From: Cyclina sinensis
Lineage: Eukaryota > Mollusca > Bivalvia > Venerida > Veneridae
NCBI GenBank assembly: GCA_012932295.1
Contig: JAAONU010000014.1
Location: 34,751,977 to 34,815,976, forward strand
Direction: 5' to 3'
DNA length: 64,000 nucleotides
Part shown: piece by piece, positions 12,271-23,663 of the stretch
How positions within the stretch are numbered: position 1 is the first letter of the stretch
Layout: each line of letters opens with the position of its first letter
Translations under genes and position numbers: made by a program
Notes under the pieces: model-generated
The model's input: only the letters and a program-made list of their open reading frames with translations
Told to the model about the DNA's origin: nothing
The model's database searches: none

Positions 12271-12477
12271 CTAAGGACTCATATGCTCATTTGTTTTGCC
12301 ATTACTAAATCGACTGGAACGTAACAATTTACATCGCTGAGCAAAGGTTCTAGCGGCGTGTAAATCTTTCTTCAATTTAATTAAGGTGAACAGTGTATTA
12401 CTTTTGGGGGTGGAGTGTTCCTGATAATGATTCCATTTCTCACGAAACTGTGTTTTTTTTTCAAGTAAAGCATCCAT
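12271..12477 (-). CDS. Hypothetical 68-aa ORF
   Basis: A complete ATG-to-TAG frame, basic and probably helical (motifs EKWNHYQEHSTPKSN, LIKLKKDLHAARTFAQRC). Its mixed composition looks more protein-like than most short ORFs nearby. I do not recognise a family and see no promoter or splice signals that decide the matter. It would lie inside the channel intron on the opposite strand. It may be a fragment of a mobile element or chance. Confidence 0.2.
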   Translation of the reverse strand: MDALLEKKTQFREKWNHYQEHSTPKSNTLFTLIKLKKDLHAARTFAQRCKLLRSSRFSNGKTNEHMSP

Positions 12478-12479
12478 TT

Positions 12480-13550
12480 AGGTTGGGGAAAAATCAGTTA
12501 AGGATACGAATGATACTTAGAAGCCATACACTCCTTCAATGATAAAATTCAGAATATTTCCTTTGTAACAGCTTTAGGTATAGATGAAATGTAATTGACA
12601 CGATTAATATAGACGATTTATTAAAGTTTATTTATTCATAGGAATGGACTTTAAATGCTATTTTGATAGAAATGATATCTATATCTAAAATTTTAAAGTA
12701 GGCTTAAATCTCATGCAGGTTAGCCTCGTCTAGTTTCGAAAAGTATTTGATCCTAAAAAGACTTCATATCAGAAGTATCAAATCATTTAAAAAGGTTAGT
12801 CTATAGTGAATAATTTTGTGCACGAATTCAGATAATTAAGACAAAACTTACATTTCTGAGGTTCAAAACATTTTTTCACGATTTATTGACCTGTCTAATA
12901 TTGTTTATTGTGAATACAAAGATAATAAATTATGCTATGACTGAAACATAATAAATGACAACAGAATCGTCAGATTCCTCAGTTTGGTCTTTTACGTTAT
13001 GACGAAGAATCAGGAGGATGGAAATGAAAAAAAAAATCCTCAGAAATATTTTCGGACGTAGAAGATGGAACATAAGCAACAAAAATTGTCCCTGGCATAA
13101 CAACAAGGTCTATTTAATACAAGATTTATGACAGTACATTTTCGTCTTCAAAAGAGTGGAAACTCGTCTAACAGCTGTTTTGATGAGACTGCTCAATATT
13201 GCAGCAACTCGATTACGGTAAAAAAATTCTTCTTGATCATCTGTGTCTGACATAGTGTATTTACATTAAACAATTTCCTCGTGCAGGCATATTTTTCGTA
13301 ACCATTGAAATAAACTGTCGACTTTACTGCGACATATCAATAAAAAAGACATGAAATTACTGTAGAAAGTTACACTTTCCCTTACATAATAATTAACATC
13401 GAGAACAATGCCTCCGGTGATTAATTTTGATACAGATGAATGTAGGCAAGCTATAACAAGCAAATTGTAAATAAATTAGATAAATTGACTGATTGGCTGC
13501 TGACATAATACGAGCAAACTTAACTATTTTTTCCGTCGTATTTTTCCCAC
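12480..13550. other. Intron sequence, nothing recognised
   Basis: AT-rich sequence without recognised repeats or coding similarity. Confidence 0.45.
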
Positions 13551-13555
13551 TGCAG

Positions 13556-13630
13556 ATGAGTTCCCAGATTTCAAACGGGTTCTTTTGGTTCTGCTAGACT
13601 TAATGCAGCAGCTGGGTGTAATTTTAGCAA
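13556..13630 (+). CDS. Putative internal cassette exon, function unknown
   Basis: A pyrimidine-rich acceptor (tatttttcccactgcag) precedes 75 bases that end at a strong donor (GCAA|gtaagtt). Only one frame is open (phase 1 in, phase 1 out), giving the protein-like peptide EFPDFKRVLLVLLDLMQQLG. The length is a multiple of three, so it could be skipped without a frameshift. It cannot be part of the channel coding sequence: joined to exon 1a it would read AGA then the stop TGA, so in that transcript it would act as a poison exon. It may instead belong to another gene whose other exons I cannot place. I do not recognise the peptide. Confidence 0.35.
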
Positions 13631-13634
13631 GTAA

Positions 13635-14302
13635 GTTAATTTTTGCAACAAGTCATGCATTTACTAGCTGAAACTTCAACTCTTATACATATATACTATC
13701 TAATGTCTACCATGTCCGAAAATGAAGCAAAGACCAAGCCAAGTCGCTATTTAAGCTTTGCCTCTGCATACATTCGGATGAGATGGTTAGCTTATTTTGA
13801 CATACGGTGCTGTCTTCGTAAAACAAATCTGCAACAAAAGTAGGTGTACAGCACGAACTTGGTCTCAAGCAGGTGCTAGCATTCACTTGTTCCAAAAAAA
13901 TAAGGAGTAAAACCTTTCAGACACAAGCATAATAGATCCATCTTAATAAAAACCAATAATAACATTCTTTTCAACCTGATCTGATAAGCCTTAAAACGCT
14001 GTTTTTTTGCATGAATTTAAAAATCCGCCAATGATTACACTTATTTTCATTGAATTTCATGAGTTACCAGCTCGTGGATACTATTTCAACTTTATGCTCT
14101 TTTTGTTGTGAATATGTTTGTTATAAACACTTAAATCATATTACTATTTCAATAACACCTACAATTATTCAACACATAATCCTAACTTTGTACGCACGTT
14201 TAAACTTTTCCCTCCTGGTTCTACCTTTAAATATGTTTCAAAAGTTCCAGTTTATTAACGTCCTGATTGAACCCTCCATATGTGACAAGGCGAAATATTT
14301 TA
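13635..14302. other. Gene-free stretch
   Basis: Nothing is recognised. Overlapping ORFs on the two strands near 13.7 kb (66 and 62 codons) and one at 14,050-14,331 look random; the last runs into the end of a repeat element. Confidence 0.45.
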
Positions 14303-15095
14303 TTTATTTTATGCCTACCAATGAAATATAGGGAAATATCAGTGAGATAAAAGTGATAATCCACTGTTTTGAATCAGTGAAATTACCATTTTGATAATCC
14401 ACTGTTTGTGCCGGAACTAATTTCCCCACCACGTAAATACAAGAGAATCCGCTGTATTTCAGACAGTGACAGCGAGTGAAATTTATTTACCTTCTTAAAT
14501 CAGTTATAATATTGAATTCCTGAGTCTAACTAGTTGTGAACAATGATGAAATTCGCCATAAATTATTTAAAATGACTGATTTGTTTACATAACTCACATG
14601 GACAATATCCAATATGGCCGACTTTCAATTCAATTGATTGAATATTACTCGGTATTAATCCGCTTTTATAATTAAAGTATGTATGGCTAAAATTCAATAA
14701 ATATTGATAAACTGTGTAGAAAAAAATGATGAAAGTGTATTCAGTTTATTTCAGCAGAAGTAAAGTTATCATATGTATTGGAGATTGTCTGCACTTTTTT
14801 GTGTGCGGAGTAACGGTTTGACCAAAGTACGCATTAACTGATTTTGGGCTCACCATGGGGAATTTATTGAAGGCCCTGAGTAAAAATGTCATAAAATACC
14901 CATTTTTGACGTGTTGGCATAAAATAAAAAGAAAATTTGTTTGTTTTTTAGTGGAAGATGGGAATTTATTTCATCTCGTGAACACCATATGTTTATATTT
15001 TCACTCGTGGCTGCGCCACTCGTGAAAATATCACATATGGTGTTCACTCGATGAAATAAATTCTCATCTTCCACAAAAACAAACAAATATCCTCT
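14303..15095 (-). mobile_element. Hairpin-bearing ~0.8-kb repeat element, copy A
   Basis: Read on the minus strand, it starts with 'tagaggatatttgtttg', enters a palindrome (arms 14,936-15,011 and 15,015-15,087, 3-nt loop), then a ~630-bp body, and ends in 'ggtaggcataaaataaa'. The body is bracketed by 'ggcataaaataaaa' and its inverse complement. Copies B (33.2 kb) and C (62.5 kb) share both borders. Compared with B and C, this copy lacks 'cctgaagtttcatcaagcag' and keeps an extra 'tatttac', so it belongs to an older or sister subfamily. There is no transposase. The 65-codon frame across the palindrome is a by-product of its symmetry. Confidence 0.85.
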
Positions 15096-15099
15096 ATAT

Positions 15100-16560
15100 A
15101 TATACCGGTAAATGGAGGATAAGAAAATCTATTAACTTTTCTTTAAGGAGTGTCTAACGTTAATTTTGTCTTCTTTACATCCTAAAAATCAGAAACATAC
15201 ATCTTTACATGTCTGAGTGTCATCCAAATTACAATTACCCAAGAGACTGGATTACAGAAGATTTGTGGATGTAAAAAGTTTTGGCATATACAAGTTGACT
15301 GGGAAAATACATTTACGTTACAAGAAAAATACTTCGAATTTTCGCCTGCTACGTTACAACGAAGTGACTGATTTTATGATTATATATTAAGATTGTGAAA
15401 CGAGAGTAAAATCATTTATAGATATTGCTGGAAAGAGAAAATTAGCGAATAATTTTACTCCAAACAGTTCAAGTTTCATAAAAAATGCGAACATAATGGT
15501 TTTAGGTGTGTGCTAGAATTCAGAGAAATAGGGCTGCTTTATTTAACTACTTGTTTAGAATATATGCCATACGCAAATGAAAGAGAACATAATGAATATG
15601 CAGATGGAAGATATTTATCATCGTCAAAAAAATCGACCCAGACAAAATACAGGCACACATACAAATCAAAATCCATTTAAAAAAGAAAGAGACTTGCATG
15701 ATAGAGAATTCTGAGATAAATTTGCAATGACACTGGGAACTTGTAACGGTAAAATTACAATGATTTTGCATTGAAGATAATGGTTGGAGACAGTATTTAA
15801 ATGACATCATAAAACTGTTTAACCCGTGTTATAATTATCTATTATCATGTCTGGAATGACAAAGGGCAAAGCTAGGGAGAAATTTTCTGCAAACAGAAAG
15901 ATTTTATCAGTAAATTTACTTTAGAAATGCAGAAACAGTGCTGTTAAATTTATCGACTCAGTGACATCAATAGATGTCGGTAGTGCGGACACAACATGTA
16001 TTTTCAGGCAAAACAAATTCATCATTATCAGAAAGAAATATAAAAGCCAGACAAAATAGCTGCTGAAGCCATTCCGAAACAAACACTGTTTAAAGCTGAC
16101 GTGATTTCCATTTTATAGGTCTGGAGAATATTTGAAGTAATAAGAAATTGTAACAGTGAATATTCTGGTATTGTCGTTTTCGTGGAAAAAATACAAAGAC
16201 GAAGAATTTATCCATGCTTGTTTTCACCCATCTGTTAATCTTTATCTTATGAGCCTTTTGAAAGTCATTTTTTTATAGCCGAATTCGTTCTTATTGGAGT
16301 TTTTACGACATGAATAAGTAAAACTAGTCTTTCTGGAAAAGGAAAGTCATATCTTTCTTACACCATCTTCAAAAATTTCAATTTATGACTGGATCTTACT
16401 CATAAAATTGAAAAAAAAAACCCCAGATAATGAGAAAAACCCTTCTCAACGCCAACAGCAAATACCAGTCACCATCTGTTACATGCATTATATAACGTAG
16501 GAAAGGATATACCAAGGCATTTTAAAGCTTCCGTTAAAGACGTTAACAACAAGCGGAATG
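15100..16560. other. Gene-free stretch upstream of exon 1b
   Basis: AT-rich sequence with only short random ORFs. No block matching 7,345-7,748 was seen here, so the duplication around exon 1b is shorter than the flanks of exon 1a. Confidence 0.4.
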
Positions 16561-16669
16561 TATAAACACTGATAATTTTATTGGTTTCGGATGGATTTAA
16601 GCCACTATATAGACAATAGTGAGACACAGTGTTATCGAAAATCGCGAGTAGTGGTAATAAGTAATAGAA

Positions 16670-16740
16670 ATGACGTTACCTTACGTACTTTGCATAATGG
16701 TATTATTTGGAAGTATGAAACAAAACTGTGGACAAAAAAG
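16670..16740 (+). CDS. Cys-loop channel exon 1b (duplicate signal-peptide exon)
   Basis: This is a 71-base exon with ATG, a hydrophobic stretch (LPYVLCIMVLFG), then MKQNCGQK and a donor AG|gtaaac. It aligns residue by residue with exon 1a, and both end AAA AG, so it too splices in frame to the exon at 29,411 (12.7-kb intron). Similarity extends upstream ('cagtgttatcgaaaatcgcgag' against 'aagtgttatcgtgaagtacgag') and a little way into the intron, so the unit duplicated was about 230 bp. It may be an alternative first exon with its own promoter, the start of a paralogous gene, or a decaying copy. The frame is intact, which argues against simple decay. A longer 65-codon frame over the same bases is in another phase and is not the exon. 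Confidence 0.55.
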
Positions 16741-16829
16741 GTAAACAAATCAATTTTTAGCTATTTGGATTGGTTTTTTAAAACATAGTTTACCATTTTT
16801 TGTGTTTAAACTTTATTGTTAATTGGATC

Positions 16830-17021
16830 ATTTTTGACACGCGATAAACAAGCATAATACCAAACAGCTTGGGGTTTCGTTTTGCATAATCAGAATGCAT
16901 ACATTTATAAAAATCAACGATGCTTTATTTGAAAAAGTTCATTATAGAATATTCGAATTTGATTTTCGGATTTGAATATTCGGTCGATTTTCGAATATTC
17001 GAATATTCGTTCCCATCCCTA
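16830..17021. mobile_element. hAT-like element right end (solo terminus)
   Basis: It ends in 'cgaatattcgttcccatcccta', the inverse of a 'tagggatggga' hAT terminus, preceded by several 'gaatattcg' repeats and by 'ttgacacgcg', which also occurs near the right end of the 4.4-6.3 kb element. No matching left end was found upstream, so this is a truncated copy. Confidence 0.6.
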
Positions 17022-17024
17022 GTT

Positions 17025-18520
17025 TAAAGTCAAAGTGTGTGTGTATACTTAAATACTATAACTTGCATCTCACGACGGCAACTACCTCTCCGTCTTGTTT
17101 AGTTTTCTTTTTTTTTAGCATGTTACGTGAATTGTACAATCAAATTCACTCTTGACTAAAGGTAACTGTCACAACGTTATTTTTATTTATTTATTATTTA
17201 TTTACCAGTTGAAAAAAATACATAATTTTTAACTGATACAATTCTTTAATTTAATACAACTTAGTATGCACAGAATAAGAGCATTAGGTACAACAATGAC
17301 TACTTACAACGAAACTTACAACTCAGTATGAAGTATTTTCCTTTGGTTATGGTATAATGATATATTTTCTTTGTATTATGATACTGAGGTTTTTGTGTTA
17401 TCTATAAAGTATTATGAGCAGATGTACGCCTTTTGTAGTCAAGTTGCTCCTAATTATACAAAAATGACAATATTTCACGATTGTGTCGAAATGCTTTTGT
17501 CACAAAATTAGCGGTTTCGATTTTTCTCAGCTATTCAGCTATTAGCTAACTCCGTATCATAATAGCTAATGACGCACATGACATAAGCAAATCTTTTATA
17601 TAATTGATAGAAAATTATAGTTACTTACGCTTACAATTCAGTTTTTATCTTTTTTGACAAATAAAATGTCACTTTTATTTACTTAAAAATAATTTCTAAT
17701 TATATAATTTTAGTCGCTTTTAAAGTAAAATAACTCTTTTGAAACCGCAAAACGTCTTGAAAGTTTTTTGGTATAGATATTCAGATTAACAGTTGCTTTT
17801 CTTGAAGTTTAAAAAAAACAGCATCCAATAATTGAAAGTCTTAGAACATAAAAATGTTTGGTGCTAAAAGCTCCTTGTTTTATCATATTTATAAATTACT
17901 CCTCCGAGTGTGCAGTTTAAAGAACTATAGACCTATACTTATTTGAGTGTTCTGTAAAATTTTCTCTCTGTTTATTATTCTTTGAGATTTATGTTTTACT
18001 TTTTCTAAAAGCTGGTTTTATATCTTTGTAAAAAATAAAGGCGTTACAAATTTGTCGTCTTGATTATTGTGATGAAAAATCCCAGTTATATTTCTATTAA
18101 AAATGGCGATTCTACATTTCTTGTAATATTTATGACTAATGCTTAAAAAATAACTTACTGACAAAAAAATAAGTCAAATAATTACATTATAAATTGATTT
18201 TTTCCCTTTCAAAGTGCTATACCGTAACGCGACGGTATAACTATATCGTAATATCACATGCGGCGATGGTGGTGACAGTAAAAGCGTTGGAAATATTTTG
18301 TTAACATGAGAGATCAGAGTTTAAATCAGGCTGGAGCAAAAATATTTTTTTTATTCTGTTTTGACTTTTATCATCAGTTTTGAAGTAAAATATTATGTTG
18401 TTATAATCTCACGGCATCTAAATATATAATTTATGAATTTTTTTTTTTATGTCAAATCTGGAGAACAGCCTCTTTAACAATTTACATAACTTTTTCTTGA
18501 TCAACTTCATTATATGTCAG
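17025..18520. other. Intron sequence, AT-rich
   Basis: It contains TTTA-rich runs near 17,180-17,210 and nothing else that I recognise. Confidence 0.45.
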
Positions 18521-18523
18521 TTT

Positions 18524-18844
18524 CATAACTTGTCTCGATAGAAGAAAAATGACCCAGTGAAAATCATAACTTGTCTCGATAGAAGAATAGAACCAGTGAA
18601 AATAATAACCTGTCTCGATAAAAAAATAGACACAGTGAAAATCATAACTTGTCTCGATAGAAAAAATGACCCAGTGAAAATCATAACTTGTCTCGATAGA
18701 AAAAAAATAGACTCAGGTGAAAATCATAACTTGTCTCGATAGAAAAAATAGACCCAGTGAAAATCACAACTTGTCTCGATAGAAAAAATAGACCCAGTGA
18801 AAATCATAACTTGTCCTGATAGAAAAAATAGACCCAGTGAAAAT
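18524..18844 (+). repeat. ~40-bp minisatellite, eight units
   Basis: Eight tandem units of 39-43 bp carry the consensus 'cataacttgtctcgatagaa' plus an A-rich spacer and 'gacccagtgaaaat'. Unit lengths vary in the A-run. Because most units are close to 39 bp, one strand stays open for about 60 codons (ITCLDRK repeats); this is a consequence of periodicity and not evidence of a gene. Confidence 0.95.
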
Positions 18845-18849
18845 CTGAT

Positions 18850-20100
18850 ATAACAAAGACTAATGTGCTCACAGAAAGAGGAGGACAAATTCACTTCTGC
18901 GAATGACAGATCTTTTATTCTGACATTTTGGGATGCCATATCAATTCTAATACAGCGTGATCCCGTTATTTTACAACAACGAAATGTTCTCTTTTTTTTA
19001 ACAGACAAAATGTTGAACAAATAACGTCTGATTTCTCAGTTTATGTTCAGCTGTTCTTTTTTCATTTGCAAGAAGTGAGAATTGAAATTAAATTGAATGC
19101 TTCAGAAAAAGAGTAAATGAACTCGAACAAACATTAGCAGCAAAGACCGTCTTCTACATCTTCTAGCGGCAGAATATTTGCAGCTGCATTGAATTAGATT
19201 TTTTGTTACTTGCTATAATGTTGATTAGAATGGCTTATATCAAACTGCAAAATAGCCTTCTAGAGTATGGAGTCTATTCGTTGCCAAAAATCCAACCTTG
19301 TTGATCTGAGTTGTACAGTTTGTTTTCTGACATAATGCAATCGTATTTCGTTCCATGTTAACTCCAGTGAAATATTTATGGACTGAATTTTCAGATTTAA
19401 CATTTTTTCTTATCCATTTCAACACACTACATATTGATAAACAACAAAACATTATTTTTTGAGTTACAATAGCAAGTGTTCATCCTTACATTAAACATGC
19501 AAAATACTCTTTGTACAGCGACTACAGGACAGAAGGTATGTTCAAACGCTTTCTAACAATACGCGCGCAACTTTACATTGTCAGACTAGTACAGATTCGA
19601 CTCAATAACTTTCCGCTGAACACGTTTCTGAAAGCCTTAAATGGATAAGCTCCGCCTTATCTCCGCCCATTTCACTATCGTAAATAAACGTAATATTCCG
19701 CTCAATTCCGGCATTTACTGACAGCGCCATCTGTGATTTGTGATAGAAACTTTATGCAGCGTTTTTTTTAAGCATTGCAACATTTAATTTGAAACTTCAT
19801 GTTTCCTTCGTACATCTCATTATTTTGACATTTCTTAGACATAAAAATATTTTGTATTCGCATTTCAGCTATTTAGTTACTCTAGCAATATAAGTCTTTT
19901 TATTACCTCCCTTGCGATGATAAAGAATTTTATCGTTCTAGTTATATAACTGATTTGACCATGAAACTTTAGAACTTAAAAAATATGATATATTACATAA
20001 AAGACACTTACTCTGTTTAAAATCTTTCTAAAATTCTAAGCTTCTAAAATTTATTTAAAGGTGTTATTGTTTGTTGATATATAGCCTGTTTCTTCATACG
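18850..20100. other. Intron sequence
   Basis: No coding similarity. Short ORFs on both strands look random. Confidence 0.45.
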
Positions 20101-20108
20101 ATAGCGAG

Positions 20109-20430
20109 ATGAACCAAGCAATTATTATACCATTATTAAAACCCAATAAAAATAAATGCGACCCAGCTTCGTACAGACCCATATCACTTATGTTCCGTTT
20201 CACTATGATTATGCAAGAAATGAAAAAACATAGACAACCTCATATCCAAATACCAATCCGGATGTAGAGCTTATCATTCTTGCGAGGATGATATATTAAG
20301 ACTAGAAGGCGATGCAAAAGAGGTACAAGCAAGCAAAAAATACCTTTTGGCCATATTCCTGGACTTGAGCAACGCGTTCGATAAACTATGGAACGGTGGT
20401 GCCGTCACATATCTTACTCGTGCGGAATAA
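20109..20430 (+). pseudogene. Non-LTR reverse transcriptase fragment
   Basis: One frame reads AIIIPLLKPNKNKCDPASYRPISLMF, matching the conserved start of Jockey/I-type reverse transcriptases (KP.K...D..SYRPISL). After a frameshift a second frame reads YQSGCRAYHSCEDDILRLE and LLAIFLDLSNAFDKLWNGG, which contains RT motif A with its catalytic Asp. The middle of the domain is shortened, and nothing after motif A is preserved. The fragment is short, decayed and on the opposite strand to the element at 23.7-26.7 kb, so the two are separate insertions. Confidence 0.85.
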
Positions 20431-20559
20431 GAGGAATAAGTTGATCCATCCAATAAATGAACAAATAAACAACACACTTTGCCAGTTGATAATTTCTTTT
20501 TTTTTATTTCGAACTTAAATTGCAATTTACTGATAAATTAAGTGTTCAAACAAAATTTT

Positions 20560-23270
20560 GTGCCATTTTGCAGCCGAACTTTGTTGTTGTTATTGAACGC
20601 CGGTAATACTACGATTCCTATGGTAGTATTTACAAAAATCACGTGACTTTCATTCATAAAAATTTTATACGTGGGGTGACGGCGGTTCATGGAAAAGCCA
20701 AAAGAACAAGCGCACGCCGTGGTATACTGCAGGATAACCCGCGTTTATTTTTTTTCTTTGTATATATAGGCTATTTTTAGACCGTGTTAGAATTGAGATT
20801 ATACCATTCACTTTTTTATCAAAAATCGAAAACACTCTAATATGCTTTACCTGCCGCATTGTTCTGTTTGTGTGCTTTATTTTGTGCTTCGGCAGTCATA
20901 ATTCTACTTGTGGGCCTTACTTATTGGCCTTAAGCGCAGTGTCAAATTGACCCAATTGGGGCGCACTTGTCCCTGGAGTTCAACTCAGGACAGCACAAAG
21001 TTCAGACTGATATGTACTGGTTTAACGAATCAGGAACCGGATGAAACGCTTGCCAAATTTGACTGCCTTAGCTAGAAATGGTGTCACTGAGCCCTAAGTT
21101 CGGACTTTTAGTGTATCTGTTTAACTTATGACTTAAACCATTGAAGAGGCGCATTGATTAGCAGTTTCCAAGTAGGTGACAAACTCGTTAAGAAAAATAA
21201 AATCACAAAACGAAAATAAGAAAGTCGTAGCAGTTTAGTTTCTGCTTAATAACAATCAATAATTGAAAACCCCTGGGTACTGTCGGAATATGGCGCCTGT
21301 TTACCCTAACTTAACCAAGATTTGCCGACAAATAATCAAATTTCAACAAATTGTACTTTTATTTCAAGGGTGCCAAATTCGCCCAGACACTTAAATGCAT
21401 GAAAGCTTCCTATATAAGTACGGTGACCGATTTTCTATAAAGAGGAGCTGCCAGTTTAAGCATACCGAGGTTATAACTGGATGTATCTCGCAATCGTTAT
21501 TATAATTAGTAAGTTTATAAGGACGTAACACGCCCTACGCCGTTAGGCTTGGGTCTCTTCCAAGTTCCCGTCCTTGATATGCCTTCCCGTGCATACCGTT
21601 AAAATTAATTTTAGACCAAAGCCAATGAGACTTGAATATAATTTTGAGGGTTTGCTTAGAATTTCGATATTATTTTATAACCTGACGAATCATGCAGCCA
21701 AGATGTAGCAGGCCCATACCCCGCGACAGCAGACACGCAAGGAAAAGGCGGCAGATCGACTATCGGACCAGACGTGACAAGAAGCGGAGAAGGAAACCCT
21801 CAATCCTCCCACTGGAATCCTACCCCATCTACTTTTGCGGCATACTCCACTTATATGCCTTAAATATTGTTTTTGCGGCCTAAATTTTTTGTGGAGCTAA
21901 AAAAGAAAAAAAAAAAGGTAATTTGGGCGGCGCCAAACTGGCTCGAACCACGCGGCCAATGAGACCATAGAATGTGATTCAAGCCGGAACCGCTGAAAAA
22001 GAACGCATGTATATGGATTAATGCATAGATAGGTGTTATTATATTAGTTTACTTATCATACTAATGATTTTTATTTATATAATAGCAGTGAACTGGAATT
22101 AAATAACATATATCTTATATTGTAAAATTATTAAGTAGCTCATGTTGATATTACTGTATACTTGGTAAGCTTAACCTTTTCCACTTTTTTGTAGTGTGAT
22201 TCTTTTTGTTTCGTAAAGAAAGCTATTCTTTATGTGAAATAAGTTTAACATGTGTTGAATGTACGGGAACATAATTCGTGCTCTGACTTTTAGTAGTGCT
22301 TTGTTTTGCTTACTTTGTATTAGTATTAAGAGTTACTTACTGTTTTTGGTTAGGTCACTTTAAGTTATCAAAGGTACAAACATTCAATACGAAGAGACAA
22401 GACACTACACATAAACATACACTGAAGACGGTAGTAGCTTACATGTAATACATTAATAATATATAAATGATACTTATTAATATTCATAAAGGTACACCGC
22501 CGCCGTTCTGATGATTATTGACATAAATGTGGAAATGATCACTAGTATTAATTTGATACTAGCGATCAGCAATCATAGTGAGATTTCCTTTTGTTGAACT
22601 TTATATTAGTGAACTCGAAATTCGAAAGAAAGAAACATATAAAGTACGTGTTTATTTTGTTAAATAGTCATCCATCTCCTGTGACCGGGGCAGTCGTTCG
22701 CGTTTTAGTTTAACATTCTTTTTCCTCGATTTTGTTTTATTTTTCATGTGATATTTGTTGTGATAGAATGTTATTCTCCACGGACATTACAGCCTTTCGG
22801 TACTTTGATTTCCCGACCTAAGTCTCAAAAACGGATAGTAATTTAACCAATCAATAGATATAATCTAACCCGAGATAGCCAATCAGCGAGCGTATTTGTT
22901 TGTTTTCAATATCTGTACTGACTCACCCTAGGTAGCGTTTTCTAATATGATTTAAAATTTCGCAATTATTCTTTGGTTTCTTGTCGGATTTTCTTGATTT
23001 TTTTCATTATAAATTATCCTTATTGTTCTACTTTAGTAAAATATATGTAAGAGAATAATGCTTATAGATTTAAAAACTGTTATTTTGTTTTCCTATGACC
23101 TATCTTACACGGTGATTTTTTCCGTGTTTTGCCCCATTGTGAGAATAAAAAAGTTATATTCCTAATTTATTTGTAAATTCGAGGCTTATTTTGTTTAGTA
23201 TGATATGTCTAGTGTATACAGTCAAAAAATCACATCAATTCCTTTGAAAATAAATATTTAATGAGCAGAA
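20560..23270. other. Unassigned stretch with repeat-like segments
   Basis: A block at ~20,690-20,830 ('actgcaggataacccgcgttta', 'gaccgtgttagaattgaga') shares words with 26,705-26,800, so a repeat family is present. A 63-codon frame at 21,692-21,883 encodes a very basic peptide (RKRRQIDYRTRRDKKRRRKP) and is followed by an A-rich run; it may be the tail of an unrecognised element. A TATA-like 'tatataagtacgg' lies at 21,413. I cannot assign a known element. Confidence 0.35.
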
Positions 23271-23411
23271 AACCTATTGTCGCTGGATATAGCTTATACG
23301 GCGGCGGTGGCCCTGATATATATTTCCACTCCCTCTCTCATTCTTTTCACTCCCTTTTCACTCCCTTCTAACCAAATATGTTATATAATAAGTTACATAT
23401 ATACGAATCGC

Positions 23412-23663
23412 CTGCAACTAACACGAGTTGATCAGACTTTTGTTCTTAACTATATAAAAGACATATCTTGGAAGTAGTAACATTTGAATGTACAGAGTGT
23501 CTGCAACTAACACGAGTTGATCAGACTTTTGACATTAGCTATATACATAACATATGTTAGAAGTAGAAACATGTGAATGTACAGAATGTCTGCAGCTAAC
23601 ACGAGTTGATCAGACTTCGATGTGCGATAGTTCGTCTGCAACTAACACGAGTTGATCAGACTT
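23412..23663 (+). repeat. 89-bp tandem repeats next to the retrotransposon 3' end
   Basis: The 28-mer beginning 'ctgcaactaacacgagttga' and ending 'tcagactt' occurs at 23,412, 23,501, 23,590 and 23,636. The first two units are each 89 bp and similar throughout; the third is cut to 46 bp. The array lies just downstream, on the minus strand, of the stop codon of the retrotransposon at 23.7-26.7 kb, so it is probably that element's 3' UTR or tail. Confidence 0.85.

Noticed and set aside
14889..15086. A 65-codon frame in copy A whose first ~60 codons recur in copy C (62,493-62,717).
   Set aside because: It runs across the palindrome of the repeat element. The agreement comes from near-identical repeat DNA, copy B does not preserve it, and no domain is present.
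18557..18742. A repeat protein with ITCLDRK units.
   Set aside because: It is the reading of a minisatellite with ~39-bp period; the frame is lost where the unit length changes.
23412..23663. Regularly spaced 28-bp repeats resembling a CRISPR array.
   Set aside because: The spacers between the first copies are themselves similar, so this is an 89-bp tandem repeat, and the context is eukaryotic beside a retrotransposon.
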